A stretch of DNA of 64,000 nucleotides from positions 6,028,501-6,092,500 of the forward strand of contig NZ_AP019860.1 in assembly GCF_009002475.1 (NCBI RefSeq). Reading direction: 5' to 3'. Positions within the stretch are counted from its first letter, which is position 1, and every line of letters starts with the position of its first letter. Below, one piece after another: positions 15,738 through 24,482 of this stretch. Below the pieces are notes generated by a model, which ran no database searches, was not told where the DNA came from, and was given only the letters and a program-made list of their open reading frames with translations. The position numbers and the translations under genes are program-made. Source of the DNA: Candidatus Uabimicrobium amorphum (GTDB lineage Bacteria; Planctomycetota; Uabimicrobiia; Uabimicrobiales; Uabimicrobiaceae).

Positions 15738-17912
15738 ATGAAGAAATTCGTACTACTTACCTGTGCAGCAATCATCGCTTTCACAGGCTGTACTTGCAAG
15801 AAATTTGACGCAGGTACAAAAGTTGTTTACAAAGACAGAATAGTCGAAAAAGTAGTTGAGAAGCCCGGCAAAGTTGTCGTGAAAGAAGTTCGCGTTGGCG
15901 GCGGTGGCGGTGGATGCGATACATGTGGACTAATTAAAGTAACACCTAAAGCACCAGGTGAAGCAGTTATTGGTCAACCTTACACATCAGAAGTAGATGT
16001 TGAAGCTCTTTCTGATGCAGGTAACGTACATCTTTACACCGTTGTTCCTGAGGGAGTTCAGTACATCAGTAGCGAACCTGCTGCGAGAGTTAACGGCAAC
16101 AGATTGATGTGGAGTTATGCCCTACTTAAGCAAAAAGACGTAAGAAAAATTAAAGTTAATCTACGTTCTAACCGCGAAGGTGATGTAAGACTATGCTATG
16201 TTGCTACAGCTGATCCTGTATGGTGTGTTAACACCAAGATTGGTAAGCCACAACTTAATATTACCAAGACAGGTCCTCAAGTTGCTCAGTTAAACAGCAA
16301 TGTTAGTTACACCATCACAGTGAAAAACTCTGGTACAGCTGTTGCAAGAAACGTTGTTATTACCGATCCAGTTCCTAACGGACTACAAGATCCTAATGGC
16401 AAAAGCCAGCTATCTTTCCCTGTAGGAGACCTAGGCCCAGGTCAATCTAAGACAGTTCAAGCTCCATTCAAAGCTGTTAAGCGTGGTCAAGTATGTAACG
16501 TAGCTACAGCAAACTCTTCTAACGCTGGAAGTGTTACTGCTAGAGCATGTACAAAGATTTTGAAGAAAGAACTTCTTCTTACTTGCCAAGCTCCACAACA
16601 AGGCAAAGTTGGACAACGTGTTACAGCTAGAGCTGTTCTCACCAACCAAGGAGATACAGAGTTAACAGATGCAACACTAACTGTAAATGTATGTTCTCAA
16701 GGACAACTTATTTCTTCTGATTGTGGTGAAGTTTCCGGAACAAGCGCAACCTGGCGTGGTGCTTTGGCTCCTGGAGAAAGCAAGACATGTAGTTTTGTAA
16801 TGACCGCTACAGCTGAAGGTCAGTGCTGCATGAGAATGAGTGCATCTGCAGATGGTATGACGAAAACATCTGAATGTTGTACAAACTGGACAGGTGATCC
16901 AAAAATTGAAATCACCAAAACTGGTCCTGCAAAAGCTTCTGTAGGTCAACAAATTGCTTACACAGTAACCGTTAAGAGTACTGGTACAGCTACCGCGAAG
17001 AACGTTGTTGTTGTCGACGATCTTCCAAGTCAACTAGCACACTCTAGTGGCGTTAGTTCTCTACGTACACCAATTGGCGATATGCCTCCTGGAGCTACAA
17101 AAACTCTAAGCATTCCTGTAACTGCAAAAGCTGCTGGACGTGCTTGCAACGTAGCTAAGGCTAACTCTTCTAACGCTGGTACAGTTCAAGCGCAAGCATG
17201 TACTGAAATTAGCAAACTGGAAGCTCAAGTTAGCGTATCTTGCCCAGGTATCGCTTTCCTAGGTAAACGCATAAGAGCAACCGTTGTTGTTAAAAACACT
17301 GGTGGTGCACCTCTATCTGGCGTAACTGTCAATGCTAACTCTGACTCTGGTCTTCAAATTCTAGCTGGCGAAGGCAACCCAACCATTTCTGGAAACTCAG
17401 TAACTTGGAATGTTGGCTCTCTACCAGTTGGCGAAACCAAGACATACGCTGTAACCGTTATCTCTAAACAACCTGGCGACCACTGCTTCCGCGTTGGTGT
17501 TGCAACAGCTGAAGGTGTACGTAAGCAAGCTGAATGTTGCACAAACTGGAGAGGTTTCCCAGCGTTACTATTAGAGGTAATTGATACCGTTGACCCACTT
17601 GTAGCCAACGAAGAAACCACTTATGTTATCGAGGTAACCAACCAAGGTACCGCTCCAGATAAACTAGTGAAAGTTGAAGCTGTATTCCCAGCAGAAATTT
17701 CACCTGTATCTGCAAGTGGTGATACTCAATGTACAGTATCTGGTAAACGCGTAACCGTTGTACCATACCCACAGTTGAATCCTAAAGAAAAGATTAAGTG
17801 GCAAATCAGAGCGAAAGCTGTACAACCAGGTGACTCACGCTTGAAAGTATACCTAAGCTCAGACCTACTCAAGAAGCCTGTAACAGAAGAAGAAAGTACA
17901 CACGTATACTAG
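15738..17912 (+). CDS. OmcB-like cysteine-rich lipoprotein with DUF11 repeats, 724 aa
   Basis: This is a secreted lipoprotein with a lipobox around AFTGC at residues 15-19. A basic VYKDR/VEKVVEKPGK region and a GGGGGG hinge lead into five or so DUF11-type beta-sandwich repeats (ITKTGP...YTVTVKNSGTA..KNVVITDPVP). Paired cysteines recur (CCMRM, ECCTNW, DHCF). The repeat grammar and the C-terminus (IDTVDPLVANEETTYVIEV ... ending ESTHVY) closely follow chlamydial OmcB, the 60-kDa disulfide-linked envelope protein that ends NTHVY. By analogy it may form a disulfide-linked periplasmic or outer-membrane layer. It has a strong ribosome-binding site (AGGAG), a long AT-rich upstream region and a strong terminator, which suggests high expression. 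The OmcB comparison is from memory of that family. Confidence 0.88.
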   Translation: MKKFVLLTCAAIIAFTGCTCKKFDAGTKVVYKDRIVEKVVEKPGKVVVKEVRVGGGGGGCDTCGLIKVTPKAPGEAVIGQPYTSEVDVEALSDAGNVHLYTVVPEGVQYISSEPAARVNGNRLMWSYALLKQKDVRKIKVNLRSNREGDVRLCYVATADPVWCVNTKIGKPQLNITKTGPQVAQLNSNVSYTITVKNSGTAVARNVVITDPVPNGLQDPNGKSQLSFPVGDLGPGQSKTVQAPFKAVKRGQVCNVATANSSNAGSVTARACTKILKKELLLTCQAPQQGKVGQRVTARAVLTNQGDTELTDATLTVNVCSQGQLISSDCGEVSGTSATWRGALAPGESKTCSFVMTATAEGQCCMRMSASADGMTKTSECCTNWTGDPKIEITKTGPAKASVGQQIAYTVTVKSTGTATAKNVVVVDDLPSQLAHSSGVSSLRTPIGDMPPGATKTLSIPVTAKAAGRACNVAKANSSNAGTVQAQACTEISKLEAQVSVSCPGIAFLGKRIRATVVVKNTGGAPLSGVTVNANSDSGLQILAGEGNPTISGNSVTWNVGSLPVGETKTYAVTVISKQPGDHCFRVGVATAEGVRKQAECCTNWRGFPALLLEVIDTVDPLVANEETTYVIEVTNQGTAPDKLVKVEAVFPAEISPVSASGDTQCTVSGKRVTVVPYPQLNPKEKIKWQIRAKAVQPGDSRLKVYLSSDLLKKPVTEEESTHVY

Positions 17913-17939
17913 AATCTTTTTTACACTTGAGTAATGAAT

Positions 17940-17976
17940 AAAAAGAGACCGAAAATTTTTCGGTCTCTTTTTTTTT
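17940..17976 (+). terminator. Strong Rho-independent terminator after the OmcB-like gene
   Basis: AAAGAGACCGAAA and TTTCGGTCTCTTT form a 13-bp stem with a short loop, running into nine or more T. It separates the OmcB-like gene from the polysaccharide operon that starts 20 bases later. Confidence 0.93.
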
Positions 17977-17995
17977 GGGGAGGAGGAACTTGAAA

Positions 17996-19237
17996 ATGTC
18001 CCATGAGGTCAAAACCATCATCAAAATGAACTTGTGTCTGCAAATAATAGTGGCCACGTTGGGCTATGGTGGAAATATTGCCTACGTTTGGGGACCTCTT
18101 TGTGTTTTGTCTCTGGTAAATTTAATTTTAGTGTTTGATCAGGCAAACGAGCAAAACCCATACATTTCTGCGTTAAATGTTACGATTCTATTGTTTTTTG
18201 TGACATTATGTGTTCAGTTTTTTGTTCCGTCGCGCATCATAAATGTTCCATCTCACCCTGAATTGCAAGTGCCGTATTTTTTCTCGTCGCAGAACGTCAA
18301 ATTGTCGATTTACCAATGGCTACTACCTATAAGTGCGATGATTACCATTCCTCAAGTGCTAAAAACCGAAGAGGATTTTTTATGGTTATTGCGCTGTCTA
18401 ATTTTTGTGGTGTTGCTGCAAGTTATTGTAGGTGTTGTTCAATATTTTTTGTCGCGAGAATCTTTGCTTTACCAATACTTTCCGTTTTTTAGTCGCAAGA
18501 GAGGGATTACGGGAACATATGTGACGCGTAATCTATATGCAAACATTCTTGTTGTAGGCACTCCTTTGTTGTTAGGGCAAATACTCCACTTTCACAACCA
18601 AAAGAAAAAGTTATGTGTCGTTCTTGGTATTTTGTGTTGTTTACTGATGTTCCTTTGTTTGTTGGCCAGTAAATCACGTACCGGCGTTTTTCTGTATTTG
18701 CTTATCGTAATCGGAATTTTTTTATACCACAGACATATACCGACCATTGCACTGATTTTTGCGATTATTGTGGTCCTATTTGCTTTTCAGGTAGACATAA
18801 TGGAACGTTTTTATCGCAGTGGTGAAGATTTTCGTTATAGGTTAGAGCACTACAGCGTGGGGTTGAAAATCATACGTGATCATTGGCTTTTTGGTTGTGG
18901 GGCAGGTAATTTTTCACTGGCTTTCGAGATGTATCGCGATGTTCCCGTAGTGATACAATATTTCCATCAAGACAACGATTACATTGAATTTGTGGCAGAA
19001 TATGGTATACTATCGAGCATAGCAGGTGTAATATTTCTTTTGGTTTGGGGAATTTTGATAGCGAAGAATACTTCATACGACAAAATGCTTTGGAATAGTG
19101 TATTGGTATCCATCATTATGTTTTTTGTCTTTGCTGCATTTCACTTCCCTCTGTTCATAAATTCAAATCGTTTATTTCTCGCATACTTAATGGGAACATT
19201 GGTCGCAATGTCAAATGCCACAAAGGAAGTGACGTGA
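17996..19237 (+). CDS. O-antigen ligase/polymerase-family membrane protein
   Basis: This is a polytopic inner-membrane protein of about 413 aa with ten or more hydrophobic segments. It contains a large loop around residues 270-330 (RSGEDFRYRLEHYSVGLKI followed by FGCGAGNFS and HQDNDYIEFVAEYG), the pattern of the Wzy_C domain in O-antigen ligases and polymerases. It probably joins or polymerises lipid-linked sugar chains at the periplasmic face. I chose ATG 17996, with AGGAGG nine bases upstream; the in-frame TTG at 17975 is inside the preceding terminator. Its GTGA overlap with the next gene marks the head of an operon with a barrel protein and a Wza-like exporter. Confidence 0.88.
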   Translation: MSHEVKTIIKMNLCLQIIVATLGYGGNIAYVWGPLCVLSLVNLILVFDQANEQNPYISALNVTILLFFVTLCVQFFVPSRIINVPSHPELQVPYFFSSQNVKLSIYQWLLPISAMITIPQVLKTEEDFLWLLRCLIFVVLLQVIVGVVQYFLSRESLLYQYFPFFSRKRGITGTYVTRNLYANILVVGTPLLLGQILHFHNQKKKLCVVLGILCCLLMFLCLLASKSRTGVFLYLLIVIGIFLYHRHIPTIALIFAIIVVLFAFQVDIMERFYRSGEDFRYRLEHYSVGLKIIRDHWLFGCGAGNFSLAFEMYRDVPVVIQYFHQDNDYIEFVAEYGILSSIAGVIFLLVWGILIAKNTSYDKMLWNSVLVSIIMFFVFAAFHFPLFINSNRLFLAYLMGTLVAMSNATKEVT

Positions 19238-19746
19238 TACGCTCCATCATAATTTTTTTGTTACTGTGTAGTAGTCTGAATGCGCAAGGTGTATTTTTCC
19301 CTATAAAAAAAGGAAATAAAAAATACGAAACAACGCACACTTATATAAATGTGTATTGTTTGCCAAAAGCATTGGCCGTATCTATTCGCTTCAAAAAGCC
19401 GCAAAAGCACTTTCTAAAAAAACAAAACAATAAATTCAAGTATGAAGGTAAAAAGCCTAATTTTATCGCATTCTCTTGTGGTAATATAATCGCCAGCAAA
19501 GAAGGTAAAGCAAAGTATGTGTTTGATGGTCAAATGTCGGTAAGTGCGCAAAGAATTTACCTTGTACTCCGAAAAGGGATGTATGAATTTCGGTATAATG
19601 ATAAAGTGATGATTTCTTTCCACTATTCGTCTGGGAAACACGGTGTGGAAATACCTAATCGAGTTATGATTGACATGGCCGCGACTTTTTATAAAAACCA
19701 AAAAGAGATTCCTCGAACCGCTGTTATTCCTGGAGCATGCCAATGA
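19234..19746 (+). CDS. Small secreted protein of unknown function, 170 aa
   Basis: A clean signal peptide (IRSIIIFLLLCSSLNAQ) precedes a basic mature part rich in beta-strand-like sequence. I do not recognise a family. The start GTG overlaps the preceding stop by four bases (GTGA), and its own stop overlaps the next start by ATGA, so all three genes are translationally coupled. Its position between a ligase/polymerase and an outer-membrane barrel suggests a periplasmic accessory in polysaccharide export, which is inference from context only. Confidence 0.72.
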   Translation: MIRSIIIFLLLCSSLNAQGVFFPIKKGNKKYETTHTYINVYCLPKALAVSIRFKKPQKHFLKKQNNKFKYEGKKPNFIAFSCGNIIASKEGKAKYVFDGQMSVSAQRIYLVLRKGMYEFRYNDKVMISFHYSSGKHGVEIPNRVMIDMAATFYKNQKEIPRTAVIPGACQ

Positions 19747-20927
19747 AGTTATTTTTTTTATTGCTTATTTGCATCGTTTGCTTGTGTAGCCAGGAAGACT
19801 ATTTTGCAAATGAAGTAACAGAAGTGGGCGAACTCGAAACCGATGAACAAATTGCCGTAGTCGATGAAAATGAAGAATTACTTGTTCGTGATAAGGATCT
19901 TGTTTTAGAGTTTTTTAATCGTCCGGGCTTGGCTCTTATTCCTCGATCGCGCACTTTCAGTATGCGTAACGTTCTTTCGATAGGGGCGTTTTTTGAAAGT
20001 GATGGGGATCGCGACGGGAATAATGAGAACGACAGCGGGACACTCCTCACTTTACTGACGGAAGTGTCGAAAAATTTCGGTTATTTGCAATTTCAGTTAT
20101 CGAATTTAATACGCTATAACGATAATTTTGATATATTCCCAACGGCAAGTGTACAATATCAATATGTATCGCGAAAATTTACATTTAGAGCCTCTCAAGA
20201 TTTCAGTCGCTCGAATGCATTTGTTAGTTTAGACGAAGGGTTGAATGATGTTCTCCATACTGCAGTCACCAGGTTTTCTCTAGAATCCAATACGCGTCGT
20301 TTTTCTTATGGAGTGAATTTGAGTTACTTGTACAGGAAATCTTTTGATTTAAACGACGAAGATTCGCGGTATAGCGCAAATTTTTTTGCGGGATACAATT
20401 TCGTTTCAGGATTATTCACAAGTCTTAATTACCAAGTTAGTTTCCTGGACGATGATGTAGAAAATGTTGTCGCTCATAGTGTCTTGGTCGGAATTACATT
20501 TCCCTTAGTTCGCAAAGTGTCCAACCGATTGAGTTTTGGGTTGCAAACAATAGACAATCAGGTGTTTTTTATTAGTGCCTTAAACGCTAGTTGGAACGTG
20601 TTGCCAAACCTCAACCTTTTTGTTAGAGCAAGTTCCAATACCGCTCCGGCGTTTAATGATGTTTTTCAATACTCGATTCGCGTTGGTGGTGGTGGAAGTT
20701 ATGTTATTTCGGGTGCTTTTGGTATCGAAGGTAATATCGACCTGTTGTACTCCGAATTTGACAACAACAACGTGAACTATGGGGCGATCAGTTCTTTCGC
20801 CGCAAACTATCGTTTGACAAGTAGCGTGGACTTAAGTTTTAGCTATCGTCTAGAACAACGTGAAGGAGAGCAGGGCGAAAATTTCGCAAACCACCGTATC
20901 ATTTTTAGTGTTAATGTTATTTTTTAG
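19743..20927 (+). CDS. Outer-membrane beta-barrel protein of the polysaccharide operon
   Basis: A signal peptide (KLFFLLLICIVCLCSQ) is followed by an acidic linker. From about residue 60 onward come alternating polar/hydrophobic strands with aromatic girdle residues (RFSYGVNLSYLYR, YSANFFAGYNF, LTSSVDLSFSYRLEQ), ending in VNVIF. A terminal Phe is the usual beta-signal recognised by the BAM complex. About 14-16 strands can be guessed. Such barrels beside wza-like genes in O-antigen-ligase operons are seen in several phyla and may replace or assist the outer-membrane pore. I start at ATG 19743 (ATGA overlap) instead of the ATG two codons earlier. Confidence 0.8.
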   Translation: MKLFFLLLICIVCLCSQEDYFANEVTEVGELETDEQIAVVDENEELLVRDKDLVLEFFNRPGLALIPRSRTFSMRNVLSIGAFFESDGDRDGNNENDSGTLLTLLTEVSKNFGYLQFQLSNLIRYNDNFDIFPTASVQYQYVSRKFTFRASQDFSRSNAFVSLDEGLNDVLHTAVTRFSLESNTRRFSYGVNLSYLYRKSFDLNDEDSRYSANFFAGYNFVSGLFTSLNYQVSFLDDDVENVVAHSVLVGITFPLVRKVSNRLSFGLQTIDNQVFFISALNASWNVLPNLNLFVRASSNTAPAFNDVFQYSIRVGGGGSYVISGAFGIEGNIDLLYSEFDNNNVNYGAISSFAANYRLTSSVDLSFSYRLEQREGEQGENFANHRIIFSVNVIF

Positions 20928-20940
20928 TGAAGGTCTCGTT

Positions 20941-22149
20941 ATGTTAAGAGTCATCCTACTACTTACCGTCATTCTAGCATCTTGTACAAACGATAATAAA
21001 CTACCTGGTTACGAACCGCCTCCACAGGAAGTGGAAATAGAAAACAACGACGAAAATAAGAATTCGACAGAGACATCGTCTGTAAGTGAAGACAAATGGA
21101 TTGCACCTAAATTGCAAAAAAAATACCGTGAACCGGTTTTGATACCTGGTGATACTATTCGCATAGAAATTACCAATGAGCCTAAGCTAAATAAAGATAT
21201 ATTGATTCCTCGAACAGGAGCTATCAATTATCAACTTATTAAAGAATTTAAAGTTGTCGGAAAAACGGTTCAAGAAGTGACGGTGGAGTTAAAAGAAAAG
21301 TTGTCTGACTACATAGAAGAGCCTCTTGTTAGTATTAATGTCATTAATTGGAAAAAGCGCCAAGTTTATATTGATGGACTGGAAAAAGGTTCGCGAGCAA
21401 TCCCCTTGCCCAATGACGAAATATTTACCATAAGTCGCTTCTTACTAAGTATTGGTATTTCACCCAATTTGAAAACAGTAAAAGGTGTAGAACTTATCCG
21501 CGAAGACCCTGTCGACAAAGGTAAAAAAGAAACATTTTACCTTCCTATTGATGCCATTTTTGAAAACTACGATACCGAAAACGATATTGCTTTGCAAGCC
21601 GAGGATTTAATCGTTATCAAGGAAAAGGCAAAAGTTTACGTCCAAGGGCGCATTGTTACTCCAGGCAACTACCCTATTAACGACGATAAAAAGCAGACAT
21701 TGTGGGATGTCATTTTACTAGCTGGTGGGCCAAGGCCTGATGCCAATCTCGATAATGTTGAGGTGATACGCGAAAGTGAGCAAAACAAAAGAGTCACTTT
21801 TAAACTTTCTGTTTCTCCCAAGGCACAAAAGCCATTTTATTTGCAAAAGAACGATATTATCACCATTCCTTCTAAAGATGAAGAGAGTAAAGTCGTGAGT
21901 GTTTTTGGGGAAGTAAGACGCCCTGGGGCAATTCGCATGCCCGAAAGTAGAACACGCATGTCCCTAGTGATGGGTCTAGCAGGAGGTCTTACCGAATTTG
22001 CCTCGCCTAAGATTAGAATTATTCGTCACTTACCAGGAGGGGTAACCAAAAAGTATGTGGTGAATTTCGATAAAATACTTCAAGGGAGTCGCGCGGAAAA
22101 CATGCTGATTCGCGGTGGAGATTTGATTATTGTCGATGCTGGCTGGTAA
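20941..22149 (+). CDS. Wza-like polysaccharide export lipoprotein with SLBB domains
   Basis: This is an outer-membrane lipoprotein (lipobox LLTVILASC, Cys16) of the Wza/OPX family. The Poly_export domain is at about residues 55-150 (PGDTIRIEITNEPKLNKDILIPRTGAI). SLBB segments follow, including VYVQGRIVTPGNYPI with LWDVILLAGGPRPDANLDNVEVIRE, and VVSVFGEVRRPGAIRMP with LVMGLAGGLTEFASP. It should form the periplasm-spanning channel for the polymer. No Wzc-type tyrosine kinase or glycosyltransferases are in the window, so chain synthesis is encoded elsewhere. The start is ATG 20941, with GAAGG seven bases upstream; an in-frame start at 20860 would overlap the barrel gene. Confidence 0.93.
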   Translation: MLRVILLLTVILASCTNDNKLPGYEPPPQEVEIENNDENKNSTETSSVSEDKWIAPKLQKKYREPVLIPGDTIRIEITNEPKLNKDILIPRTGAINYQLIKEFKVVGKTVQEVTVELKEKLSDYIEEPLVSINVINWKKRQVYIDGLEKGSRAIPLPNDEIFTISRFLLSIGISPNLKTVKGVELIREDPVDKGKKETFYLPIDAIFENYDTENDIALQAEDLIVIKEKAKVYVQGRIVTPGNYPINDDKKQTLWDVILLAGGPRPDANLDNVEVIRESEQNKRVTFKLSVSPKAQKPFYLQKNDIITIPSKDEESKVVSVFGEVRRPGAIRMPESRTRMSLVMGLAGGLTEFASPKIRIIRHLPGGVTKKYVVNFDKILQGSRAENMLIRGGDLIIVDAGW

Positions 22150-23152
22150 TAAAAAGTTTCTAGTAAGAGTGGCTGTTATTTTGGCTGTAATGGTGTCTTG
22201 TGACATTTTAAAACATTCCTGGGCTTCTTACCATGTACCATATTATGACTATCCTCTCTATATTCGTGGTAAGAAAAAGCCTCTTTTGCATGAGGCTTGT
22301 AAAAAATTCTCTCAGGTACTGGCAATAGAGCCCAATAATTATTGGGCTCATTTTGAAATAGGTCGTTTATATTGGCGCCTTTATCAAACGGAAGAGAATC
22401 CACTGTACCTTTCTAATGCTCACTTTCACTTTTGTCGTTCGCAACAACTCATTCCATTTTGGGGATTACCATATCTCTACTTAGCGCAAATTTCACAACT
22501 TAACAAGCAAAATTTAGATTCACTGATGCTTAGAGCACAAACGCTTTCACCTGCACATGTTACTGTTTTGCTATCGACAACCGCTTACTGGTTGCAAAAG
22601 TATCAGCAAAAAAACAATCATACCTACGTAAATTTCATCCGCAATAACCTGTTATTATTAAATTATTACAATGTAGCAAAGTACGGTAGATGGTCTATTA
22701 TCGTTGCGCAAATTCTTTTTCCGCAAAATTGGCAACAAGTTATCCCCAACAACTCCTCGAAAATTATTGCCATTATTCCATGTGTGATAGAACTGCAAAA
22801 ATTTGAGGCTGCGCAAGAAATGATACACCAAATTCCTGACCATGAGCGTGAAAAGCGCGTTTTGCAAAAATATTTAAAACTATCGATGTCCGACAAAACC
22901 CAACAACAAGTTTTTGACTTTTTCGATTTTCTATTCGCCAGTGAAATGGAAAATTACGCTCCGCTTTATATTAAGTATCTTCTCCCTTACATAGAAGATA
23001 GAGATGTATTTTTTGCGATGTTAGCGAGGAAATTTTACGAAAAACGGCGGTATCATTATGCGATTGCTTGGATTAAAAATGCTCTGCGTATTGCACCTGA
23101 TAATCCCAAGTTTAAAAAGTTAAAAAGTCAAATACTTGAGATGGAATATTGA
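22136..23152 (+). CDS. Membrane-anchored TPR protein, last gene of the polysaccharide operon
   Basis: An N-terminal hydrophobic segment (FLVRVAVILAVMVSCDIL) could be a signal anchor or signal peptide. It is followed by TPR-like helices: HEACKKFSQVLAIEPNNYWAH early and YHYAIAWIKNALRIAPDNPKF at the end. The middle is helical but diverged. The start, ATG 22136, overlaps the end of the wza-like gene by 14 bases; a TTG two codons earlier is the alternative. The role is unknown. In this place a scaffold for the export or assembly machine is plausible. Confidence 0.78.
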   Translation: MLAGNKKFLVRVAVILAVMVSCDILKHSWASYHVPYYDYPLYIRGKKKPLLHEACKKFSQVLAIEPNNYWAHFEIGRLYWRLYQTEENPLYLSNAHFHFCRSQQLIPFWGLPYLYLAQISQLNKQNLDSLMLRAQTLSPAHVTVLLSTTAYWLQKYQQKNNHTYVNFIRNNLLLLNYYNVAKYGRWSIIVAQILFPQNWQQVIPNNSSKIIAIIPCVIELQKFEAAQEMIHQIPDHEREKRVLQKYLKLSMSDKTQQQVFDFFDFLFASEMENYAPLYIKYLLPYIEDRDVFFAMLARKFYEKRRYHYAIAWIKNALRIAPDNPKFKKLKSQILEMEY

Positions 23153-23171
23153 GGACAGCTAGCTTTCTGCG

Positions 23172-23207
23172 TCCCGATCCCATATAGACTTTCTTTGTGG
23201 ACCGGGA
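23172..23207. terminator. Probable two-way terminator between convergent operons
   Basis: TCCCGATCC pairs with GGACCGGGA (one mismatch) across an 18-base T-rich loop, between the convergent ends at 23152 and 23223. It is weaker than the other terminators here. Confidence 0.45.
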
Positions 23208-23222
23208 TTGATAGTTGTACGA

Positions 23223-24482
23223 TTATGAATTTTGATGGTAAACAATTTTAAATATATGCTCGTAACAATCTAGCATATAGCGAATACCTGTTTTTTTACA
23301 AGCCTTATCGCGAATTGCTGCGGGACATCCAAAACCCAGGAAACCAGGATTTCTTTGGTCCAGTTCATACACTCGTGTTTTTAGGTAATCCTCTTTTAAA
23401 TTACGCGCTTTTTGGCAAAAGTGAGGATTGAGTTGTAAACCATTTCGTTTCGGCTGTAAAATATGCGGATAAAATCGACCGCGCCTTACCACAGGCAGGG
23501 TGTAGCCGAAAGGAACTATTTTGGCGAATTGTATGGCCACCCCTGAGGAAATGATCGTTCTCAAGTAGGCAATAGGGTCTTCGATAACTTTTTGGGCATA
23601 GAAAGACGACAGCGCCGCCTGTACACTTTGGATGGCTTCTTTAAATGTATCCGGAGCAGCGAAACGCGCAGATTCTTTTATGATCAATTGTCGTTGCTCT
23701 TTTTGCAACTGGTAAATTTTTTGCGCATGTTCGCAATGGACAGGAAAATTCTGCCAATGGCACATTTGTTCTGCCTGTGAAAGTGCCTGTTGTTTTTCGC
23801 GACCACGTGCGGTTTCGTTGTCAATAAGTTGTTGATACTTGTCTTCGATGACCGCCGTTTTTTGAAAAAAATCGTAGGTGAGTTTTGCCATTATATTGGT
23901 TGTCAGTACCATAGTGCGCGATAAATTATATCCATATTCGCCAATGGGAACAAGAGTCGTGTCTACAGCATGACTTGTGGTTTGAATACCATTATCAATT
24001 GATGACCACAGATAACTGTGGTAGTGACCACTGACAATATCACTGAGTCCATATCTTTCTAGAGTAGCGACACTTTTGCTATGTAATAAGAGTTTTCGAT
24101 AATATGCACGCATTTTTTCTGGTAGAGCTTTATATGCGTTTGCGAAATCTTCGAATTTAGAGTTTGACGTATCTATTGTATCAATACTTTGATAACCTTC
24201 GAGAAATGGCATTGCGTTTTCTTCGAAAATAACATCACTGTATACGTTTTCATACACAACAAATTGCTTTGCCATATCCGCAATTGTTTGCGAAGAAATT
24301 TGTGTGATAAATTCATAGAATTTTAATGTAAGCGGCGTGAAAATATCCCGAAGATATAGAGTTACGGCGCGGTTTACTGATTCACTTTCGTGGCGAATCC
24401 ACTTTTTTTTGACACTCAAATCAGGATGCTTTCCTTCTAGAGCTTCGTAGTATAAAGATCTTTTGTTGATAAACTTATTCAT
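23223..24482 (-). CDS. Hypothetical protein coupled to the ABC transporter, 419 aa
   Basis: I do not recognise this protein. It is soluble-looking and mostly helical, with many Tyr, Gln and His residues. A distinctive C-terminal stretch (NPGFLGFGCPAAIRDKACKK) carries two cysteines and reads like a conserved motif. Its ATG overlaps the stop of the ABC permease gene by eight bases, so it is translationally coupled to the transporter and should act with it, perhaps as a substrate-modifying enzyme or an accessory. Confidence 0.72.
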   Translation of the reverse strand: MNKFINKRSLYYEALEGKHPDLSVKKKWIRHESESVNRAVTLYLRDIFTPLTLKFYEFITQISSQTIADMAKQFVVYENVYSDVIFEENAMPFLEGYQSIDTIDTSNSKFEDFANAYKALPEKMRAYYRKLLLHSKSVATLERYGLSDIVSGHYHSYLWSSIDNGIQTTSHAVDTTLVPIGEYGYNLSRTMVLTTNIMAKLTYDFFQKTAVIEDKYQQLIDNETARGREKQQALSQAEQMCHWQNFPVHCEHAQKIYQLQKEQRQLIIKESARFAAPDTFKEAIQSVQAALSSFYAQKVIEDPIAYLRTIISSGVAIQFAKIVPFGYTLPVVRRGRFYPHILQPKRNGLQLNPHFCQKARNLKEDYLKTRVYELDQRNPGFLGFGCPAAIRDKACKKTGIRYMLDCYEHIFKIVYHQNS

